8,268 nt of DNA from CALAED01 sp937891035 (GTDB lineage: Bacteria; Actinomycetota; Actinomycetes; Streptosporangiales; Streptosporangiaceae), in assembly GCA_035642125.1 (NCBI GenBank), contig DASQSZ010000303.1, positions 1 through 8,268 on the forward strand, in the 5' to 3' direction. A program made the translations under genes and the position numbers. Shown in pieces: positions 1-4,342 of the stretch (position 1 is its first letter; each line of letters starts with the position of its first letter). A model generated the notes under the pieces. It saw only the letters and a list, made by a program, of their open reading frames with translations, ran no database searches and was not told where the DNA came from.

Positions 1-185
1 AGACCGGCAACACCGAAACCTCCGTCCGCCTCGACGACATCGTCGACGTCGACCCGGCCACCGGCGTCACCTACGTCAAGCAAGGCGTCGACAAGGCCAC
101 CGAGATGGCGCTCGACGTCAAGTCGACCGGGGCCGTGCCGCCGCCGGATCCCACCACCCGGCCAATGAGCGAGGATGAGGACTGA
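1..185 (+). CDS. C-terminal end of a probable vWA-domain protein (5' truncated)
   Basis: The frame is open from the left edge (first full codon at 3) to TGA at 183-185, giving about 60 residues. The visible part reads as an acidic, Thr/Val-rich segment with VRLDDIVDVDPATG, then VDKATEMALDVKST, then a loose Pro/Thr/Glu/Asp tail. From memory, this matches the end of actinobacterial von Willebrand factor A proteins, which finish with a DVD-x-TG strand followed by VDKAxxMALDxxST. The vWA domain itself and its metal site lie outside the window, so the call rests on a short tail only. The stop is 5 bases before the next start, and the GAGGATGAGG inside its last codons (171-180) serves as ribosome site for the next gene. 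Co-transcription and translational coupling are therefore likely. It could instead be an unrelated protein with a similar tail. Confidence 0.45.
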   Translation, partial: TGNTETSVRLDDIVDVDPATGVTYVKQGVDKATEMALDVKSTGAVPPPDPTTRPMSEDED

Positions 186-190
186 CCGAC

Positions 191-1723
191 ATGCCCCGCC
201 GGCTCTTCCGGCTCCACACGGTGCCCGGTCGCATCAGGACGCTGACCGCCTGCGCCGTACTCGCCATCGCCGCACTGTTCGCCGTCAGCGCCGTGGCTCT
301 TTGGCAGGCCAGGGAGGGGCTGCGGGCGGTCGGCGGCGTCGATGGCCGTACGGTGATCGCCACCGCCGACCTGTACGCCGCGCTCACCGACATGGATCGG
401 CAGGTGACCGACGTACTGCTGACCGGCCAGGAGAGGGGCTGGCTCTGTGACGGCGAGGCCGCCGAGCAGACCGAGGCGGCCGAGCAGGTCGGCGACAACG
501 GAGACAACGGGGAGGGCGGGCAGTCGGCGGCGGCGTCACCCGGCGGCGGCGTGTGCGACCGGGCGGCGGCCCGGGTGCTGTATGAGATCCGCCGCGAGGC
601 GGCGCAGCAGGCCGCGCTCGCGGCCGCGCGGATGGCCGACGGCGATCCGGTGCGGCTGACCACCGTCCGGGCCGTGCTCGAGGGGCTGCACGAGTACGAC
701 CAGCGCGTGCAGGCGGCGATGGAGCTCGGCCGGCGGGCCGACCACCCCTTCGGGATGCCGCCGCCGGAGGCGGTCGCGCGCTATCGGTTCGCGACCGCGC
801 TGATGACGGAGGAATTGCTGCCCGGCGCCTACAACCTCACCATGGACGGCCAGACGAGGGTGCACACGACCTACGAGCAGCGACGCGACGCGACGCGGGC
901 GGGTCTGGTGCTGGTGACGGTGGCCGGCGGTATCGCGATCGCGATCTTGCTGGCCCTGCAGATCTATCTCGGCGTGCGGTTCCGGCGGGTGCTCAACCCG
1001 TACCTGGTCGTGGCGACGCTGGGCATGATCGCGCTGACGCTGGCGGGCGCGTCGTTGCTGTCGAGCGAGGCGAGGCAGTTGCGGGTGGCCAAGGTCGGCG
1101 GGTTCGACCAGGTGCTGACACTGGCGCGGGCGCACGCCGTCGGCACGAACATGGACGCCGACCGCGGCCGTGCCCTGCTCGACCCCGGCAACGCCGACCG
1201 CTACGACCAGATGTACCTCGACAAGGCCAAGTCGCTGCTCTACCTGCCGGTCACGAACCTGGCCGGCTATGACGCGGGTCTGGACGGCCGGCTCGACCGC
1301 TACGACGGTGAGGCGCACGGAGCCGACTTCGGCGGATTTTACGGGGCGGCGGCCCGGACGATCGAGGTCCGCGCCAACGGCGCCGTGGCCGAACGGGAGC
1401 ACCTCGCGGCACTGTTGACCCGCTATGGGACCTACCAGCGCGTCGATCGCCGGGTCCGGGCGCTGGCGGCAGCCGGGCGGCGCACCGCGGCGGCCAGGGC
1501 CCATATGGATCCGGCCACGTCGACCCTGCCGCATCCGGAGTTCCGGGCCCACGATGACCGACTGACCACCCTCATCGCGCGCCATCAGTACCTGACCGAC
1601 CGCACCGTACGAGACGGCGAGCGGGCGATGACGACATGGACGTGGCTGCTGCCGGCCGCCTGCCTGGCGATCGCCTCCCTGGTCGTCGCCGGCGTGCGGC
1701 CGCGGCTGGCCGAGTACCGGTAG
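191..1723 (+). CDS. glnX: GlnX-like four-helix membrane sensor protein
   Basis: This is a 510-residue integral membrane protein. Hydrophobic helices are visible at about residues 17-39, 238-264, 272-293 and 484-503. They leave two large extracytoplasmic regions (about 40-237 and 294-483) and short cytoplasmic parts, with Arg-rich stretches before helix 1, between helices 2 and 3 and after helix 4 (positive-inside). This topology, and the GlnH-type binding protein starting 12 bases after its stop, match GlnX of mycobacteria and corynebacteria. There GlnX is thought to pass the state of GlnH across the membrane to the kinase PknG, controlling 2-oxoglutarate metabolism through GarA/OdhI. The start is ATG 191, 10 bases after a GAGG-rich site. 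The first outer domain carries a repeat-built acidic loop between Cys86 and Cys122. No catalytic motif is visible. Assignment comes from topology plus context, not from a recognised sequence motif. Confidence 0.68.
   Translation: MPRRLFRLHTVPGRIRTLTACAVLAIAALFAVSAVALWQAREGLRAVGGVDGRTVIATADLYAALTDMDRQVTDVLLTGQERGWLCDGEAAEQTEAAEQVGDNGDNGEGGQSAAASPGGGVCDRAAARVLYEIRREAAQQAALAAARMADGDPVRLTTVRAVLEGLHEYDQRVQAAMELGRRADHPFGMPPPEAVARYRFATALMTEELLPGAYNLTMDGQTRVHTTYEQRRDATRAGLVLVTVAGGIAIAILLALQIYLGVRFRRVLNPYLVVATLGMIALTLAGASLLSSEARQLRVAKVGGFDQVLTLARAHAVGTNMDADRGRALLDPGNADRYDQMYLDKAKSLLYLPVTNLAGYDAGLDGRLDRYDGEAHGADFGGFYGAAARTIEVRANGAVAEREHLAALLTRYGTYQRVDRRVRALAAAGRRTAAARAHMDPATSTLPHPEFRAHDDRLTTLIARHQYLTDRTVRDGERAMTTWTWLLPAACLAIASLVVAGVRPRLAEYR
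455..508 (+). repeat. Short tandem duplications in the glnX outer loop
   Basis: Two 18-base units at 455-472 and 473-490 differ at only a few bases and encode EAAEQT and EAAEQV. They are followed by two 9-base units, GGCGACAAC (491-499) and GGAGACAAC (500-508), encoding GDN twice. All are in frame and sit in the acidic, Gly-rich loop between Cys86 and Cys122 of the GlnX-like protein. They look like recent slippage growth in a tolerant surface loop. Confidence 0.8.
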
Positions 1724-1735
1724 AGGGAGCCGACC

Positions 1736-2605
1736 ATGCGGGCCACCACCCGGAACGCCGCACTCGCCGTCATCGCCGCCTTGGCGGCCCTGGCCGCGGT
1801 GGCCGCCGTGGCCGTCTCGGTGGTCGTCGGCGGCTACCGCGCCGGATCGGCCGCCGCGTCCGTCGCCGACAAGGACACCCTTGTGATCGGCGTCGACGAC
1901 GATGTGCCGGGGCTTGGCACCAGGACGCCCGGCGGCGGGTACGAGGGTTTCGAGGTCGACGTGGCCACGTACGTCGCGGGCCGGCTCGGGGTGACCGGCG
2001 ACGCCGTCGAGTTCACGACGATCCACCCGGACGACTGGGAGCGGGCACTGCGGGCGGGCGCGGTGGACCTGGTGTTCGCCGGCCGCTCAATGACGCCCGA
2101 GTTGGCCGAGCGGGTGACCTTCGCCGGCCCGTACTACGTCGCCCAGCAGACCATCCTGGCCCGCGCGGGCGATGAATCGATCAAGAACGTGCGCGACCTC
2201 GGCGGCAAGCGGCTGTGCCAGGTGGCCGGCGACCGGTCGGCGGAGCACGTCACCCGGGACCTCGGGATCGACGCGATCCTCGTGCCGGCCGGTTCCCATA
2301 TCGAATGCGTCGGCATGCTGGCACAGGGTCGGCTGGACGCCGTGTCCGCCGACGATCTGATCCTCGCCGGCGCCGAGGCCACGGCCGGCGACACCGACCT
2401 GATGATCGTCAATGCTCCGTTCACCGAAGAGCGGTACGGCGTCGCGCTGAAGAAGGGTGACGTCAGGGGCTGCGCGGCCGTCAACAGGGCGCTGACGGAG
2501 ATGTATCAGAGCGGCGCCGCCAAAACCATGATCGACCAGAGATTCGGATCGCCGGGACTCAGCGCCGCCACCGCCACAGCGCCGCGGTTCGAAGGCTGCG
2601 CATAG
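1736..2605 (+). CDS. glnH: GlnH-like glutamate/aspartate-type substrate-binding protein
   Basis: This 289-residue protein belongs to the family-3 extracellular solute-binding proteins (amino-acid type). A basic start is followed by one long hydrophobic segment (about 8-32). The two-lobed binding domain begins near residue 46 (TLVIGVDDDVPG) and contains GFEVDVATYVA, SMTPE...FAGPYY, and DAVSADDLILAGAEA with Asp206/Asp207, where the family binds the ligand amino group. Cys161/Cys191 and Cys246/Cys288 are placed to form two disulfides. There are two oddities. No lipobox cysteine follows the hydrophobic segment, so the protein is probably membrane-anchored or cleaved by ordinary signal peptidase, whereas mycobacterial GlnH is a lipoprotein. 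Residue 123, where this family normally has the carboxylate-binding Arg of the S-x-T-x-x-R motif, is Leu. The start ATG 1736 follows GAGGGAG (1724-1730), which overlaps the end of glnX. No permease or ATPase gene follows, which supports a sensing role with GlnX rather than uptake. Confidence 0.8.
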   Translation: MRATTRNAALAVIAALAALAAVAAVAVSVVVGGYRAGSAAASVADKDTLVIGVDDDVPGLGTRTPGGGYEGFEVDVATYVAGRLGVTGDAVEFTTIHPDDWERALRAGAVDLVFAGRSMTPELAERVTFAGPYYVAQQTILARAGDESIKNVRDLGGKRLCQVAGDRSAEHVTRDLGIDAILVPAGSHIECVGMLAQGRLDAVSADDLILAGAEATAGDTDLMIVNAPFTEERYGVALKKGDVRGCAAVNRALTEMYQSGAAKTMIDQRFGSPGLSAATATAPRFEGCA

Positions 2606-2619
2606 CCCCTTTTTGAGAA

Positions 2620-2640
2620 GTTGGTGCGGCGTCCACCAAC
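2620..2640. terminator. Candidate terminator hairpin after glnH
   Basis: A perfect inverted repeat, GTTGGTG (2620-2626) and CACCAAC (2634-2640) with a 7-base loop, starts 15 bases after the glnH stop. No U-tract follows on the plus strand. Read on the minus strand the stem is followed by TTCTCAAAAAGG, also only weakly U-rich. As it lies between convergent genes it may act on both; many actinobacterial terminators lack a U-tract. Confidence 0.4.
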
Positions 2641-2693
2641 GTTCGCCCCGCCGCCGGGGAATCATGAGCGTGGCAACGGACAGGTCTGGAGCT

Positions 2694-2728
2694 TGGCCAA
2701 AAATGGCCGTGCCTGGCCGTGCATGGCC
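2694..2728. repeat. Four TGGCC units phased at exactly 10 bp
   Basis: TGGCC occurs at 2694, 2704, 2714 and 2724. The units read TGGCCAAAAA, TGGCCGTGCC, TGGCCGTGCA, then TGGCCGG. The array lies in the 202-base gap between the converging glnH and HAD genes, where no gene is supported. Neighbouring units can also pair (GGCCA/TGGCC across AAAA at 2695-2708), so it may fold on the transcript or be bound by a protein on one DNA face. Confidence 0.6.
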
Positions 2729-2768
2729 GGAATCCGCCGCGAGCGGCGCCGCCACCCGCGCGAAATCA

Positions 2769-2785
2769 TGGGCGAAACACGCCCA
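2769..2785 (-). terminator. Candidate terminator hairpin after the HAD hydrolase gene
   Basis: A perfect 6-bp stem, TGGGCG (2769-2774) and CGCCCA (2780-2785) with a 5-base loop, begins 22 bases downstream of the minus-strand HAD stop codon. The sequence after it on that strand is TGATTTCGCG, so there is no proper U-run. This is a modest candidate. Confidence 0.3.
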
Positions 2786-2807
2786 GGACAGGCGGGACTT
2801 TTCGCGC

Positions 2808-3557
2808 TTAGCCGCAGCCGAACTCCGCCGCTCGCGGGCCGACGCCGACGCCCTCGCCCTCGCTGACGTTACGCAAGACAAGTTCGGGCAGTCCGGCGAC
2901 GCTGTCCAGGATGTGCGTGGCCCCGGCCCGGCGCAGCCGGCTGGGGTCGTGCGCGCCGGTGCGCACCCCGGCGACGACGGACGCTCCGGCCCGGCACCCG
3001 CAGCGCATGTCGCTTTCGGTGTCGCCGCACACCGCGACGTGGCGTACGTCCTCGACGCCCAGCCGCAGCGCGGCGGTCAGGACGAGATCCGGCCATGGCC
3101 GGCCGCGGGACACGTCGGCGGGGCACATCGCGAGATCGATCCGCTGCCACCAGTCGAGCGCGTCGATGACACGGCCCAAGGTGGTACGGCTGAACCCGGT
3201 CATCAGGCACACGCGGACGCCGGAGCCGACGAGCTTGTCGATGGCTTCCCCGGCGCCGGGAACCGGGCGTACGCCGTTGCGGTCGATGCCGGCGTCATAG
3301 GAGCGTTCGAAGGCCAGGTGCGCCGCCTGGGCGCGGGCCTCGTCGCCGGGGAACAGGTCACGGAAGATATCGATCTTGGGTCGTCCCCGGGCCCCGCGGA
3401 TGCGCGTCATCGCGCGCTCGTACGCGCTGGTACCGGAGACGACCCCAAACGTCGCGATCGCCTCGGCGAACGCGGTCTTGACGGCGTCCTCGTCAGCGAC
3501 GGTCGTCCCGGCGAGATCGAGACACGCGAGCGTGATGTGTCCCCCTGCTCCACTCAC
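2808..3557 (-). CDS. Phosphonatase-like HAD-superfamily hydrolase
   Basis: This is a 249-residue haloacid dehalogenase-fold hydrolase. Motif I is DLAGT (Asp14 as nucleophile; Ala16 replaces the second Asp of the usual DxDxT, as in phosphonoacetaldehyde hydrolase, DWAGT). Motif II is MTGFS (Thr120). Motif III lies around GRPWPD (152-157) and motif IV is GDTESD (178-183). In the cap, Lys61 sits in G-x-x-K-x-D, resembling the Schiff-base Lys of PhnX. Expected chemistry is hydrolysis of a C-P or phosphate-ester bond via aspartyl phosphate; the true substrate is unknown and no phosphonate genes are nearby. The start is GTG 3557 because an AGGAGG lies 7 bases upstream and the HAD core begins right after it. 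An in-frame GTG at 3599 would add 14 residues without a good ribosome site. The stop is TAA. It lies 69 bases after DLW-39 on the same strand, so the two may be co-transcribed. Confidence 0.85.
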   Translation of the reverse strand: MSGAGGHITLACLDLAGTTVADEDAVKTAFAEAIATFGVVSGTSAYERAMTRIRGARGRPKIDIFRDLFPGDEARAQAAHLAFERSYDAGIDRNGVRPVPGAGEAIDKLVGSGVRVCLMTGFSRTTLGRVIDALDWWQRIDLAMCPADVSRGRPWPDLVLTAALRLGVEDVRHVAVCGDTESDMRCGCRAGASVVAGVRTGAHDPSRLRRAGATHILDSVAGLPELVLRNVSEGEGVGVGPRAAEFGCG

Positions 3558-3564
3558 GCCGGGC

Positions 3565-3570
3565 CCTCCT
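3565..3570 (-). promoter_or_regulatory. Ribosome binding site deciding the HAD start
   Basis: The plus strand reads CCTCCT, so the minus strand gives AGGAGG inside a longer GGGGAGGAGGG run. It is 7 bases before GTG 3557 and identifies that codon, not GTG 3599, as the start. Confidence 0.75.
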
Positions 3571-3626
3571 CCCCGACACTGCCACGGCCCCCTCGTCACC
3601 GCGCCGGCCGAATGCGGCGCAGCGGC

Positions 3627-3746
3627 TCAGCTGTCGGCGGATGTCGCCTCTGTCCACAGGTCCAACTCGGCGCGGTCCTGCTGCAGCCGACGGTAAACAG
3701 CGAAGCCACCGAGGGCGACCAACGCCAAAATGATCAACTTCTTCAC
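3627..3746 (-). CDS. DLW-39 family small membrane-anchored peptide
   Basis: From GTG 3746 to the stop at 3627 the product is exactly 39 residues. It begins KKLIILALVALGGF, a single membrane helix after two lysines, continues with VYRRLQQDRAE, and ends with DLWTEAT. The DLW motif, the length and the order (short helix, basic amphipathic segment, DLWTEA) match the actinobacterial DLW-39 family, whose function is unknown. The frame is open to 3830, but the upstream part is Arg-rich with no family resemblance, while GTG 3746 has an AAGGGG site 8 bases before it. DLW-39 genes are commonly found close to gyrA and tRNA-Ile/Ala near the replication origin; neither is visible here. The HAD hydrolase follows downstream on the same strand. 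Confidence 0.88.
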   Translation of the reverse strand: MKKLIILALVALGGFAVYRRLQQDRAELDLWTEATSADS

Positions 3747-4005
3747 GGTGGAGACCCCTTCACCTCGACTATGAAGCAGTCGGGGGCGCACGGGTCGATG
3801 GCGGCCCCCAGACCTCTCGAAGCCTAGCAATCAGTGGAACCGTTCCCGCACTCACTCACTATCTTTGGATTCAGTCGGGCCTTTAGTCGATGCGAAACGC
3901 TCCTTTCGAGGGCATATGTCGTTTTTTGCCGCCCCCCAGGCGTGCGCCGGGCCATCCCCGGGAACATCCCAGGCGACCGGAAAAGCGGCCACTGAGGGGC
4001 CTCGA
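3747..4005. promoter_or_regulatory. Divergent intergenic region with a GGAAC/GTTCC palindrome
   Basis: This 259-base spacer separates DLW-39 (minus) from the small membrane protein (plus) and must hold promoters for both. It is less GC-rich than the genes, notably at 3850-3920. At 3836-3846 there is a palindrome GGAAC-C-GTTCC. On either strand GGAAC resembles the -35 element of ECF sigma factors, and on the minus strand TAGGCT (3826-3821) is a possible -10 of the main sigma type. No pair of elements with convincing spacing could be fixed, so no promoter is placed exactly. An ACTC/ACTC/ACT run follows at 3850-3860. Confidence 0.35.
3782..3809 (-). other. Possible 5'-leader hairpin of DLW-39
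   Basis: GGGGGC (3782-3787) and GCCCCC (3804-3809) can form a strong 6-bp stem with a 16-base loop, 36 bases or more before the DLW-39 start on the minus strand. It could be a leader structure, but GC-rich DNA makes such stems fairly easily. No known riboswitch was recognised. Confidence 0.3.
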
Positions 4006-4209
4006 ATGGGCATATCTGACGACTTCGCCATGTGGGAAGCCGAAGTAGACCCTCCCGCCGAGTCCAGCAACACTCCGGGCATGATCGTCGTCAGCCTGAT
4101 CCTGATGGCGGGGTCCGGCGCGTTGATCGCGCTCGGCGTCACCCTCCTCGGCATCAGCGCCCTGGTCATCCTCGCCGGCATCCTCATCCTGTGGCGATCC
4201 GGGATGTAG
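4006..4209 (+). CDS. Small two-helix membrane protein, function unknown
   Basis: The product is 67 residues: an acidic soluble N-terminus with DDFAMWEAEVDPP (about residues 5-17), a Ser/Asn/Thr/Pro linker, then two hydrophobic helices at about 26-45 and 47-63 joined by a very short turn, ending RSGM. The start is ATG 4006, with GAGGGG (3994-3999) 6 bases before it. The frame is open back to an ATG at 3865, but that stretch lacks a ribosome site and looks non-coding. The family was not recognised. The Gly-rich helical hairpin suggests a small integral membrane protein, possibly oligomeric. It stands alone between a divergent neighbour and a 133-base gap. Confidence 0.62.
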   Translation: MGISDDFAMWEAEVDPPAESSNTPGMIVVSLILMAGSGALIALGVTLLGISALVILAGILILWRSGM

Positions 4210-4214
4210 CCGCG

Positions 4215-4235
4215 TTATCCACAACCTGTGGACGA
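4215..4235. promoter_or_regulatory. Head-to-head pair of DnaA-box-like sequences
   Basis: TTATCCACA (4215-4223) is a perfect match to the classical DnaA box. Three bases later TGTGGACGA (4227-4235) reads TCGTCCACA on the other strand, one mismatch from the actinobacterial form TTGTCCACA. Together they form TCCACA-ACC-TGTGGA. The site lies just after the small membrane protein gene in non-coding DNA. It may bind DnaA (titration or regulation) or be a transcript hairpin ending the gene; a second stem, CAACCT (4222-4227) with AGGTTG (4235-4240), overlaps it. The gap 4210-4342 contains nothing else recognised. Confidence 0.45.
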
Positions 4236-4342
4236 GGTTGGGCCGGGCTTCGCGCCGTTGAATCACGCATCGCTCCGAACCGGCGCCGCTCCCGCGGCGT
4301 CGTAACCGCCAGATGGCCGAACCCCCCAGAGGCCGGAGCGGC

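Noticed and set aside
536..2026. 496-codon open frame on the minus strand
   Set aside because: It lies wholly antisense to glnX and the start of glnH. Its Arg/Gly/His-rich composition is typical of shadow frames in GC-rich DNA, and it shows no domain motif.
3558..3599. Upstream GTG 3599 as start of the HAD gene
   Set aside because: The extra 14 residues (Trp, Cys, Gly, Pro-rich) are not part of the HAD fold, and an AGGAGG directs initiation to GTG 3557.
3650..3658. CTGTCCACA, one mismatch from a DnaA box
   Set aside because: It lies in DLW-39 coding sequence and is explained by the conserved residues D-L-W-T-E; it is probably coincidence.
2613..3827. 404-codon open frame on the plus strand
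   Set aside because: It is antisense to the HAD and DLW-39 genes, which have clear motifs. The translated sequence has no recognisable fold and no good ribosome site.
3865..4005. ATG 3865 as start of the small membrane protein
   Set aside because: There is no ribosome site before it and the added 47 residues look random, whereas ATG 4006 has GAGGGG at good spacing.
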